Assembly (NCBI GenBank): GCA_048201975.1
Contig: DBFBGQ010000055.1
Coordinates: 1 to 19,891 of the forward strand
Direction: 5' to 3'
Source of the DNA: Egerieenecus sp048201975
Lineage (GTDB): Bacteria; Bacillota; Clostridia; Christensenellales; Aristaeellaceae
DNA: 19,891 bases
Below are positions 14,125-19,891 of this stretch, piece by piece. The translations under genes and the position numbers were made by a program. The notes under the pieces were generated by a model. It worked only from the letters and a program-made list of their open reading frames with translations, had not been told where the DNA came from and made no database searches. Each line of letters begins with the position of its first letter. Position 1 is the stretch's first letter.

Positions 14125-15178
14125 GGTTCATGCCCGCCGGAGGGCGCAGCACCGTCAGCCGGTTCAGCACCCGATCCCCCAGAAACAGGCTGAACAGCCC
14201 CAGCTCCGGGTCGATGGCCAGGTGATGCCCGGTGAAGCCGCTAAGCCCGAAGGCCTGGTCGCTCATGTATACGGGGATCTCGCTGAAATACTGGTCCGGG
14301 TGCTTCACATAGCACTGGCAGCCCAGGTACTGGGTGTAGCCGCCGCCGGGGAGGGGATGCCCCGTGCGGTTCCGGGCCAGAAAGCGCAGGCTTTCCCGGG
14401 AGAGCACCTTCCCCTGCAAGACCCCCTGGCAGAAGCGGACCATATCTCCCCGGGTGGAGAACAGCCCCGCGTGCCCGCACAGATCCTCCCCCTCCGGGGA
14501 GAGCAGCCGGGCCTTGGGGTCGTGCACCGTGCCCGGGGCGATCCCCCGGCGCAGCAGGCGCCGCGCGCCCTCCACCCGGTGCTCCAGGTCGCAGGAGGCG
14601 GCATGCCGTCGGCGCTCCGGCGGCACCCGGGCGAAGGTATCCTCCATGCCCAGGGGCTTCAAAATGCGCCGCCGCAGGCAGTCGAAAAAAGGTTCCCCGG
14701 CGGCGCCCTCCAGCACATGCTTGAGCACCATGGCGTGCATGTCGGAATAATACCGGCCCACGCCCAGGGGCTGGGGCATGGTCAGGAACAGCTGCGCCAG
14801 CCCTGCCTCCCGGCTGGGCTGCGCGTCAATGCGGGCTGGGGAAACCAGCCCCACGGAGAAGGTGAGCACCTGCTCCACGGGCGTTTCCCCCAGGTTGACA
14901 AACTGCGGCGCGTAGTCCGTCACCGGCCGAGAAAGGTCCAGCAGGCCCTCCTCCCTCAGGCGCAGCGCCGCCATGCCGGTGAATATTTTCGTCAGGCTGG
15001 CCAGGTCAAAGAGGGTGTCCTCCCCCAGCGGCACGTCCTCCCCGGAGGCTTCTTTTTCCCGGATGCGTCCCGCGACGGCATAGCAAACGCTGTCCGCCGT
15101 GCCGCCGGAAACCGTCAGGCAGGCCATGATGCGCTTTTCTTCCACAAACCAGGCCAGCGCCTGTTCCAGTTCGTTCAT
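13961..15178 (-). CDS. Beta-lactamase-fold serine hydrolase
   Basis: A 405-residue protein of the beta-lactamase family (class C/esterase/PBP4*-like, PF00144 type). Active-site motif SLTK (61-64) follows FDLA. GRYYSDMH (141-148) occupies the YxN position but reads YSD; GHAGLFST (235-242) and GFTGH (314-318) are the later conserved loops. No signal peptide is seen at the chosen start, so a cytoplasmic location is likely. The usual LLxHTSGL segment is VLTFSVGLVSP here. Start: the ATG MNELEQALAW has GGAGG five bases upstream. The frame is open 62 codons further upstream, but that part lies in the intergenic repeat. The last ~55 codons run antisense to the small gene at 13837, and the true C-terminus may be altered. 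Substrate unknown (peptide, ester or beta-lactam). Confidence 0.85.
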   Translation of the reverse strand: MNELEQALAWFVEEKRIMACLTVSGGTADSVCYAVAGRIREKEASGEDVPLGEDTLFDLASLTKIFTGMAALRLREEGLLDLSRPVTDYAPQFVNLGETPVEQVLTFSVGLVSPARIDAQPSREAGLAQLFLTMPQPLGVGRYYSDMHAMVLKHVLEGAAGEPFFDCLRRRILKPLGMEDTFARVPPERRRHAASCDLEHRVEGARRLLRRGIAPGTVHDPKARLLSPEGEDLCGHAGLFSTRGDMVRFCQGVLQGKVLSRESLRFLARNRTGHPLPGGGYTQYLGCQCYVKHPDQYFSEIPVYMSDQAFGLSGFTGHHLAIDPELGLFSLFLGDRVLNRLTVLRPPAGMNLTDFGLDAAGFGSLTWDDGRTVFSSVDYVHLKDARLHAPLAHMLGLGPWAGEWP

Positions 15179-15219
15179 TCGTGCCTCCAGGCCATGCGGC
15201 GCAGCCGCTTTCAAACTGC

Positions 15220-15510
15220 TGAAAAAAAGCATGCTCTTTCGCACCAGCATGTAAAATGAATCTTTCGACTCCTTAACTTGCAGAAGTTTCATCCCGTATG
15301 GGGTCCGAAGGTTTCCCAAGGGCGATCGGAAAGCCCTTTGGTCGCGCCGAGGCTTTCGAATCAATCCCTTTGGATTGATTCGAAAGGTCGCTTCGCGACT
15401 TGACCTTTCGCAGAAAGGTCAACCTTGCAGGCGCGAAATCTTCTGCGCTTGCAGGAATACAATGTAAATCTTGCACGAATTTCGAGATCAAATACTTTGT
15501 CGACAGTCTG
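15220..15510 (-). repeat. Intergenic element copy 2 (about 291 bp, hairpin-rich)
   Basis: It occupies almost the whole 349-base gap between the M42 peptidase and serine-hydrolase genes. Minus-strand blocks match the copy at 8071-8362: 15495-15510, 15448-15458 (ATTCCTGCAAG), 15419-15432 (GCCTGCAAGGTTGA), 15302-15310 (CTTCGGACC) and 15238-15243 (TGCGAA). It holds a perfect 15-bp hairpin (15353-15367/15372-15386, 4-base loop) and a 6-bp hairpin (15318-15323/15333-15338). It also carries three alternating 8-base arms at 15382-15389, 15402-15409 and 15413-15420, which can pair in two exclusive ways. One frame through it reads MKLLQVKESKDSFYMLV in continuity with the serine hydrolase, but the other copy has a stop there, so I do not call it coding. 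Confidence 0.7.
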
Positions 15511-15527
15511 GAAGCGGCATAGCCGCT

Positions 15528-16556
15528 TTATTTCTTTTCCGCCAGGGCGGACACCAGCGCCAGGGTGGCCAGCATGCCGTCCACATGGGTGCGCTCATAG
15601 CCATGGGAGGCGTAAACCCCCTGCCCGCACAGGGCGAAGCGCGCCTCCATGCCCGCCCGGAGGGCCGTGGCGGTGTCCGAAGAATAGTGGGGGTAAACGT
15701 CCACCGCGTAGGGCAGGGACTTCTCCTGGGCGATGGCGATGAGCTCGTTGGTCAGGTCATAGTCGTAGGGACCGGCGCTGTCCTTGGCGCAGATGGAGAC
15801 CATGTTCTCCCGGCAGGCCAGGTCGTCGCCCACGCAGCCCATGTCCACGGCCACCAGGTCTTCGATGTCCATGTGGTACAGGGGGGAAGCGCCGTGGCCC
15901 ACCTCCTCATACACGGTGAAGACGATGGTGGTCTGCCGCCCCAGGGTCGCGTTGCCCTGGGCCACCTCCCGGGCCAGGGTGAGCAGCACGGCGCTGGAGG
16001 CTTTGTCGTCCAGGTGGCGGCTCTTGATAAAGCCGCTGGGGGTGATCACCGTGCGGGGGTCCAGGGAGATGAAATCCCCCGGACGGATGCCCAGGGCCTC
16101 GGTCTCCGCCCTGGACCAGGTGCGCTCGTCCACCACGATTTCCAGGCTGCAGTCGTCCCGTTGATCCTTGGTGGTGTCCCCCCACACGTGGCGGCTGGCA
16201 TGGACGGACTGCACCGTGCCGGTGTAGGTCTTGCCCTCCCGGGTGTGGATGTGCACCGTCTCGTTTTCAATGGCGTTGTCGTTGTAGCCGCCGATTTGGG
16301 TGTAGCGCAGGCAGCCGTTGGGCCGGATGGAACGCACCATGGCGCCCAGAGCGTCCACATGGGCGGAGAGAACCAGGGGATGGCCGGAACCGCCCAGGCG
16401 GCACATGACCGTGCCCTTGGCGGTGCGCTGGGGCTTGAACCCCAGCCGGGTCAGCTCGGACAATAAATAGTCCCCGATTTCCCGGGTCATGCCCGAGGGG
16501 CTGGGGATGCCCGTCAGCGCGGTCAGCTGGGAGAGCATGTAGGTTTGCTTGTCCAT
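15528..16556 (-). CDS. M42 family metallopeptidase (glutamyl aminopeptidase/endoglucanase-like)
   Basis: A 342-residue cytoplasmic dinuclear-metal aminopeptidase of family M42 (FrvX/YsdC/PepA-deblocking type). Metal and catalytic residues are at the expected places: H66 and D68 in LSAHVDALGAMV, the bridging Asp in HLDDKAS (D183), E217/E218 in VYEEVGHGAS, D238 in AVDMGC, and a C-terminal His in ASHGYERTH (H318 or H324). PTVxGFIKSRHLDDK-like and GIPSPSG (16-22) sequences are also typical. Length is normal. The ATG has AAGGAAGG about eight bases upstream. It follows pgcA by 112 bases on the same strand, with a hairpin between. Substrate preference cannot be read from sequence. Confidence 0.94.
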   Translation of the reverse strand: MDKQTYMLSQLTALTGIPSPSGMTREIGDYLLSELTRLGFKPQRTAKGTVMCRLGGSGHPLVLSAHVDALGAMVRSIRPNGCLRYTQIGGYNDNAIENETVHIHTREGKTYTGTVQSVHASRHVWGDTTKDQRDDCSLEIVVDERTWSRAETEALGIRPGDFISLDPRTVITPSGFIKSRHLDDKASSAVLLTLAREVAQGNATLGRQTTIVFTVYEEVGHGASPLYHMDIEDLVAVDMGCVGDDLACRENMVSICAKDSAGPYDYDLTNELIAIAQEKSLPYAVDVYPHYSSDTATALRAGMEARFALCGQGVYASHGYERTHVDGMLATLALVSALAEKK

Positions 16557-16612
16557 GGGAATGGCCTTCCTTCCACAAAAATTGCCTGCCGGATGCCCCG
16601 GGAAAGACGCGC

Positions 16613-16645
16613 GGCGGACGGGGAAGGCGATCTCCCCCGTCCGCC
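16613..16645 (-). other. Hairpin between the phosphoglucomutase and M42 genes
   Basis: A perfect 11-bp GC stem GGCGGACGGGG (16613-16623) / CCCCGTCCGCC (16635-16645). On the minus strand it is followed only by GCGCGTCTTTCCC, a poor U tract. It could be a weak terminator or attenuator reducing expression of the M42 gene relative to pgcA. Confidence 0.4.
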
Positions 16646-16668
16646 CGGGATGGGTCCGGCAAAGCCGG

Positions 16669-18387
16669 TTATTGCATCAGCGCCTGGCTGGCGGCGCAGA
16701 GGGTCTCGTTCAGCGCCCGGGCCTTTTCGGCGGACTTGTCGTTGGTGTTGACGTAGAGCTTGATCTTGGGCTCGGTGCCGCTGGGGCGGACGCAGACCCA
16801 GTTGCCGCCCTCCAGCTCAAAGTAGAGCACGTCGGAGGCGGGCAGGCCGGTGGGGGTCTCCACGCCCTGGGCCACGCGCACCCCGCGCAGGTAGTCCCGT
16901 ACGGCGGTGACCTTCAGCCCGCCGATCTCCTTGGGAGCCTCGGCCCTGAGGCCCTTCATGATCTCCTGCATCCGTGCCACGCCGTCCTTGCCGGGGAGGG
17001 TGGTGCTGACCACCTTTTCCACAAAGGCGCCGTAGCGGGCGAAGATTTCCTGCAGCCGGTCGTACAGGGTGATGCCCTGGGCCTTGCAGGCCGCCGCCAG
17101 CTCCGCGATGAGCAGGGAGGCGTTCACGCCGTCCTTGTCCCGCACAAAGGTGCTGGACAGGAAGCCGTAGCTCTCCTCAAAGCCGAAGAGGAAGGTATGG
17201 CTGCCGGTATCCTGGAACTGCTGGATCTTCTCGCCGATGAACTTGAAGCCCGTGAGGGTTTCAAACATGGCCACGCCGTAGTCCTCGCAGATGCGGTTGG
17301 CCAGGGAGGTGGAGACGATGGACTTCACCGCCGCGCCGTTGGCGGGCAGGGTGCCCTGGGCCTTGCGGGAGGAGAGGATGTAGTGCAGCAGCACGCAGCC
17401 AATCTGGTTGCCGGTGAGCAGCTGGAACTTGCCTGCCTTGTCCCGCACGGCCACGCCCAGGCGGTCGCAGTCCGGGTCGGTGCCGAAGATCACGTCCGCG
17501 CCCACCTGGTCCGCCAGCTGGATGGCCAGGGTGAAGGCGGAGGGGTCCTCCGGGTTAGGAACCTTCAAGGTGGAAAAGTCGGGGTCGGGGAGCTCCTGCT
17601 CCTTTACCACGGAGACGTGGGTGATGCCCACCTCCTGGAGGATGCGGCGCACGGGCACGTTGCCGCTGCCATGCAGGGGCGTGTACACGATGGACAGGCT
17701 GCCGCCCTCCTTGGCCAGCATCTCGGGATTGACGCACAGGGTTTTCACCTGGGCGATGTAGTCGTCGTCCACTTCCTTGTTGCCGATGATGCGCAGCAGG
17801 CCCTTGGCCTTGGCCTCCTCCACATCCATGAGCGTGCAAGCCGTATAGGGAATGGCACGGATGCAGGCGGTGACGCCGGCGGCGGCCTCCGGGCCCAGCT
17901 GGGCGCCGTCCTCGCCGTAGACCTTATAGCCGTTGTATTGGGGCGGGTTGTGGCTGGCGGTGATTACCACGCCGGCGGCGGCGCCCAGGTGGCGCACCGC
18001 GTAGGAGAGGATGGGCACGGGGCGCAGGGCGTCGAAGAGGTACGCCTTCACGCCCTCCTGGCAGAGCACCTGGGCGGTCTCCCGGGCGAACAGGTCCGAG
18101 CAGCGGCGGCTGTCGTAGGCGATGACCACGCCCCGCTCCGCCGCCCCGGGCTGCGTAAGCAGATAGGCGGCCAGCCCCTTGGTGGCCCGGCGCACGTTGT
18201 AGCGGTTCATCCGGTTGGTGCCCGCGCCCAGCACGCCGCGCATGCCCGCGGTGCCGAAGCTCAGCTCGGTATAAAAGCGGTCCTCTATTTCAGCGGCATT
18301 GCCGCGGATGGCTTCCAGCTCCGCCACCGTTTCCGGGTCGGAGGCGAAATCCTTCAGCCACTGCTCATAGCTCCGTTGAACGTCCAT
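16669..18387 (-). CDS. pgcA: Alpha-phosphoglucomutase / phosphomannomutase
   Basis: A 572-residue alpha-D-phosphohexomutase, the length of the Bacillota PgcA type. It converts glucose-6-phosphate to glucose-1-phosphate via a phosphoserine. All four signature loops are visible: phosphoserine loop TASHNPPQYNGYKVY (143 on, Ser145), metal loop DPDCDRLG (304-311), sugar loop GFEESYG (402-408) and phosphate loop RPSGTEPK (534-541). FGTAGMRG near residue 44 is the usual N-terminal motif. The ATG MDVQRSYEQW has AAGGAGG seven bases upstream. The open frame goes 27 codons further, but that lies in the leader hairpin next to the promoter. The product would feed the nucleotidyltransferase/GalE pathway (inference). 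Confidence 0.96.
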   Translation of the reverse strand: MDVQRSYEQWLKDFASDPETVAELEAIRGNAAEIEDRFYTELSFGTAGMRGVLGAGTNRMNRYNVRRATKGLAAYLLTQPGAAERGVVIAYDSRRCSDLFARETAQVLCQEGVKAYLFDALRPVPILSYAVRHLGAAAGVVITASHNPPQYNGYKVYGEDGAQLGPEAAAGVTACIRAIPYTACTLMDVEEAKAKGLLRIIGNKEVDDDYIAQVKTLCVNPEMLAKEGGSLSIVYTPLHGSGNVPVRRILQEVGITHVSVVKEQELPDPDFSTLKVPNPEDPSAFTLAIQLADQVGADVIFGTDPDCDRLGVAVRDKAGKFQLLTGNQIGCVLLHYILSSRKAQGTLPANGAAVKSIVSTSLANRICEDYGVAMFETLTGFKFIGEKIQQFQDTGSHTFLFGFEESYGFLSSTFVRDKDGVNASLLIAELAAACKAQGITLYDRLQEIFARYGAFVEKVVSTTLPGKDGVARMQEIMKGLRAEAPKEIGGLKVTAVRDYLRGVRVAQGVETPTGLPASDVLYFELEGGNWVCVRPSGTEPKIKLYVNTNDKSAEKARALNETLCAASQALMQ

Positions 18388-18443
18388 GGAACATCCTCCT
18401 TCAGCATTCCTTTCATTCGATTGACCGGCGCCAGGGCGCGGCT

Positions 18444-18460
18444 GCCGGAGGCGCTCCGGC
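18444..18460 (-). other. Leader hairpin of the pgcA mRNA
   Basis: A perfect 7-bp stem GCCGGAG/CTCCGGC with a 3-base loop, within the first ~30 bases of the predicted pgcA transcript. No U tract follows. It may stabilise the 5' end; nothing indicates a riboswitch. Confidence 0.4.
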
Positions 18461-18478
18461 CGCCGCATGGTTATCCTT

Positions 18479-18507
18479 ATTATACCGGCTTTTCAGGCGT
18501 TTGGCAA
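18479..18507 (-). promoter_or_regulatory. Promoter of pgcA
   Basis: On the minus strand a TTGCCA -35 (18502-18507), 17-base spacer and perfect TATAAT -10 (18479-18484). The leader to the ATG is about 85 bases. Confidence 0.8.
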
Positions 18508-18520
18508 GTGCGGGGCGGGC

Positions 18521-18549
18521 TTGACGGCAGGCGGGGTTTAGGGTATGCT
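18521..18549 (+). promoter_or_regulatory. Promoter of the gtrA-like gene
   Basis: TTGACG -35 (18521-18526), 17-base spacer and TATGCT -10 (18544-18549), about 60 bases before the start codon. It is back to back with the pgcA promoter, with only 13 bases between the two -35 elements. Confidence 0.65.
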
Positions 18550-18608
18550 GAAGGGGAGGTTTTCCTGCAAATTTCCCGACGATTTCCCTAAAAAAGGAGC
18601 GCAAGCGC

Positions 18609-19049
18609 ATGTCCGAAAACCACAAGACCCTATGGCAGGCGGTGAAGTTCACGCTGTTTTCCGCCTCGGCGGGGATCATCCAGATTGGCAGCTTCACCCT
18701 GTTCAACGAGGCGTTCCGCTGGAGCTACTGGGCGGCATACCTGCCTTCCCTGGTGCTCAGCGTGCTGTGGAACTTCACCTTCAACCGCCGCTACACCTTC
18801 CGCAGCGACGCTAACGTACCCCGGGCCATGGGGCTGGTGGCGCTGTTCTACCTGGTGTTCACCCCCCTGTCCACCTGGGGCGGAAACGCCCTGAGCGCCG
18901 CCGGCTGGAACGAATACCTGATCCTGGCCCTGACCATGGTGCTCAACTTCGTCACCGAGTTCCTCTACCAGCGCCTGGTGGTCTACCGCAACCGCATCGA
19001 CACCAACGACGTGGCCCGCCGCGCCCAGCTCAAGCGGGCCGGAGGCTGA
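18609..19049 (+). CDS. GtrA family membrane protein
   Basis: A 146-residue protein with four hydrophobic helices (about 11-32, 41-58, 73-93, 101-121) and the GtrA signatures: LWQAVKFTLFSASAGIIQ at the start, SVLWNFTFNRRYTF (51-64), and the C-terminal FVTEFLYQRLVVYR. GtrA family proteins are thought to move lipid-linked sugars across the membrane for glycan modification. Usual length is about 130-150, so it is complete. The ATG has AAAGGAG nine bases upstream. It is divergent from pgcA; a functional link to envelope glycan made from Glc-1-P is plausible but unproven. No clear terminator follows. Confidence 0.92.
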   Translation: MSENHKTLWQAVKFTLFSASAGIIQIGSFTLFNEAFRWSYWAAYLPSLVLSVLWNFTFNRRYTFRSDANVPRAMGLVALFYLVFTPLSTWGGNALSAAGWNEYLILALTMVLNFVTEFLYQRLVVYRNRIDTNDVARRAQLKRAGG

Positions 19050-19081
19050 ATCAGCGTTTTCAAGGTTGAATCAGCGTTTTC
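19047..19081. repeat. Short tandem duplication at the gtrA stop codon
   Basis: TGAATCAGCGTTTTC occurs at 19047-19061 and again at 19067-19081, period 20 bases. The first copy begins with the gtrA stop codon itself. Likely slippage duplication. Confidence 0.7.
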
Positions 19082-19162
19082 TAATGAAATTTTCATCCTC
19101 CTCTTCTGGCGGCGGGGCGCGGCGCGTGCTATCCTGTTGCCATCGAAAGGGGGACGCGAAGG

Positions 19163-19369
19163 ATGTTTCGACTGCTTCTGTGGCCTGTGACGGCCTATCT
19201 GAATCTGCTGGGGCTGCTTTTTCGCCTGATGGGCCGGGCGGCGGGTTTCTGCGTGGGCCTGGCGCTGGCGGCGCTGGGCGGGATCCTGTGCTGCACCATC
19301 ATTGGCGCGGTGGCGGGGATTCCCTTGGGCCTGGTGGGCCTGGGGCTGATGTTCAAGTGCTTTTGGTAA
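19163..19369 (+). CDS. Small three-helix membrane protein of unknown function
   Basis: A 68-residue, very hydrophobic protein with no charged domain. Three hydrophobic stretches (about 2-20, 27-45, 46-65) end with VGLGLMFKCFW. Short clostridial proteins ending in a VGAxxGIPLxxxGxxLM-type segment are familiar to me as unannotated small membrane proteins; here the segment reads IGAVAGIPLGLVGLGLM. The ATG is preceded by AAAGGGGG about nine bases upstream. It lies 113 bases after the gtrA-like gene on the same strand and is followed by its own terminator, which supports it as a real gene. No function assigned. Confidence 0.8.
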   Translation: MFRLLLWPVTAYLNLLGLLFRLMGRAAGFCVGLALAALGGILCCTIIGAVAGIPLGLVGLGLMFKCFW

Positions 19370-19386
19370 GCGCCGGGAACGGCGCG

Positions 19387-19425
19387 AAGGCGCGGCTGGC
19401 CAAGGAGCCGGACCGCGCCTTTTTT
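19387..19425 (+). terminator. Intrinsic terminator after the small membrane protein gene
   Basis: A 9-bp stem AAGGCGCGG (19387-19395) / CCGCGCCTT (19413-19421), 17-base loop, and a T run at 19420-19425. It lies 18 bases after the stop codon. Confidence 0.85.
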
Positions 19426-19471
19426 GTGTAGAAAATTGCTATTTTCTGGAAATAAAACCTCGGCTTTCTTC

Positions 19472-19500
19472 TTTACAATTTGTTAAATTCATGCTAGTCT
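19472..19500 (+). promoter_or_regulatory. Promoter of the Na/Pi cotransporter gene
   Basis: TTTACA -35 (19472-19477), 17-base spacer and TAGTCT -10 (19495-19500) with an extended TGC before it. It lies in an AT-rich patch after the preceding terminator and about 50 bases before the start codon. Confidence 0.55.
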
Positions 19501-19552
19501 AAGTGTGTTTGGCCTGATGAGAAGATGAGAAGAATGCGCGGAGGGAAAACGC

Positions 19553-19891
19553 ATGTCGGTAATGAACCTTTTCAGCCTGCTGGGAGGCCTGAGCCTGTTC
19601 CTGTTCGGAATGAAGATCATGGGCGAGGGCCTGGAGCGGACCGCGGGGAACCGGCTAAAAAACATCCTGAACATCGTCACCCACAACCGGGTGCTGGCGG
19701 TGCTGGCGGGCGTGGGCATCACGGCGGTGATCCAGTCCTCCTCGGCCACCACGGTGATGGTGGTGGGCTTTGTGAACGCCGGGCTTTTGTCCCTGACCCA
19801 GGCGGTGGGCGTGATCATGGGCGCGAATATCGGCACCACGGTCACCTCGCTGATGCTCTCGGTGAAGCTGGACTTTGGGATGATCTTCGCC
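19553..19891 (+). CDS. Na/Pi cotransporter family protein (5' part, runs off the window)
   Basis: The first 113 codons of a PNaS-family (NptA/YjbB-like) sodium-dependent phosphate transporter. It starts MSVMNLFSLLGGLSLFLFGM, followed by KIMGEGLERTAGNRLKNIL and the family's signature QSSSATTVMVVGFVNAGLL (about residues 63-81). A GANIGTTVTSLML segment (92-104) belongs to the same inverted-repeat core. The ATG has GGAGGG seven bases upstream. The gene is cut by the window end with the frame open, so a C-terminal PhoU-like domain, common in this family, cannot be checked. No PhoB-type box was recognised upstream. Confidence 0.93.
   Translation, partial: MSVMNLFSLLGGLSLFLFGMKIMGEGLERTAGNRLKNILNIVTHNRVLAVLAGVGITAVIQSSSATTVMVVGFVNAGLLSLTQAVGVIMGANIGTTVTSLMLSVKLDFGMIFA

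Noticed and set aside
15179..15364. N-terminal extension of the serine hydrolase through MKLLQVKESKDSFYMLV
   Set aside because: It lies in the repeat element, whose other copy has a stop and no ATG at the matching place. A GGAGG site directly precedes the downstream ATG.
15273..15491. A 72-codon minus-strand frame inside the intergenic element
   Set aside because: It has no ribosome site, its composition follows the hairpins, and no equivalent frame is apparent in the other copy.
16613..16645. GC-rich hairpin as a full terminator of pgcA
   Set aside because: The following U tract is too weak, so it is listed only as a hairpin.
1..19891. tRNA, rRNA, CRISPR, riboswitch and phage signals
   Set aside because: No cloverleaf with TTC-loop sequence, no regularly spaced identical repeats, no recognised riboswitch core and no mobile-element genes were seen on reading both strands.

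Overview
This is a GC-rich, gene-dense bacterial chromosome segment. It has strong AAGGAGG-type ribosome binding sites, sigma-A-like promoters (TTGACA-17-TATAAT type) and several intrinsic terminators. The gene content points to a high-GC Bacillota, most likely a gut or rumen clostridial lineage: a DUF5711/CvpA pair, a FeoA-FeoA-FeoB iron operon with a tiny Cys-rich membrane protein, a CNNM/CBS transporter, an M42 peptidase, GtrA, and a Na/Pi cotransporter of the PNaS type. I cannot name the species. I see no tRNA, rRNA, CRISPR array, transposase or phage gene.

Layout. (1) 1-2023, minus: a DUF5711 beta-propeller-like membrane protein and a CvpA family protein, with their own promoter. (2) 2053-5306, minus: the ferrous-iron operon feoA-feoA-feoB-Cys-rich small protein. 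It has a promoter whose -10 is covered by a GTTTA-N6-CTAAC box, two further GTTAG-N6-CTAAC boxes and a strong terminator. (3) 5376-7987, plus: a CNNM/CBS/CorC_HlyC membrane protein and a TIM-barrel sugar isomerase/epimerase-like protein, each followed by a terminator. (4) 8018-8443: a gene-free convergent region holding one copy of a ~290-bp intergenic repeat. (5) 8465-11986, minus: a glycan operon of initiating sugar transferase, nucleotidyltransferase and galE behind a near-consensus promoter. (6) 12029-13726, minus: rhaM-like L-rhamnose mutarotase followed by pyrimidine-nucleoside phosphorylase. (7) 13837-15178: a small plus-strand protein gene overlapping, tail to tail, a serine-hydrolase gene. 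(8) 15220-15510: the second, opposite-strand copy of the intergenic repeat. (9) 15528-18507, minus: phosphoglucomutase, then an M42 aminopeptidase. (10) 18521-19891, plus: GtrA, a small three-helix membrane protein, and the start of a Na/Pi cotransporter that runs off the window.

How the genes fit together. Phosphoglucomutase, the nucleotidyltransferase, GalE, the undecaprenyl-phosphate sugar transferase and GtrA make a plausible envelope-glycan precursor set (Glc-6-P to Glc-1-P to NDP-sugar, epimerisation, lipid loading, lipid-linked sugar movement). They lie in separate transcription units and the nucleotidyltransferase substrate is not determined. The feo block is a self-contained Fe(II) uptake unit, probably controlled by a DtxR-family repressor.

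The most unusual signal is the pair of diverged ~290-bp intergenic elements (8071-8362 plus; 15220-15510 minus). They share short, collinear, near-identical blocks with conserved spacing. Hairpins occur at matching positions although their stem sequences differ, which would fit a structured RNA or a lineage-specific repeat family.
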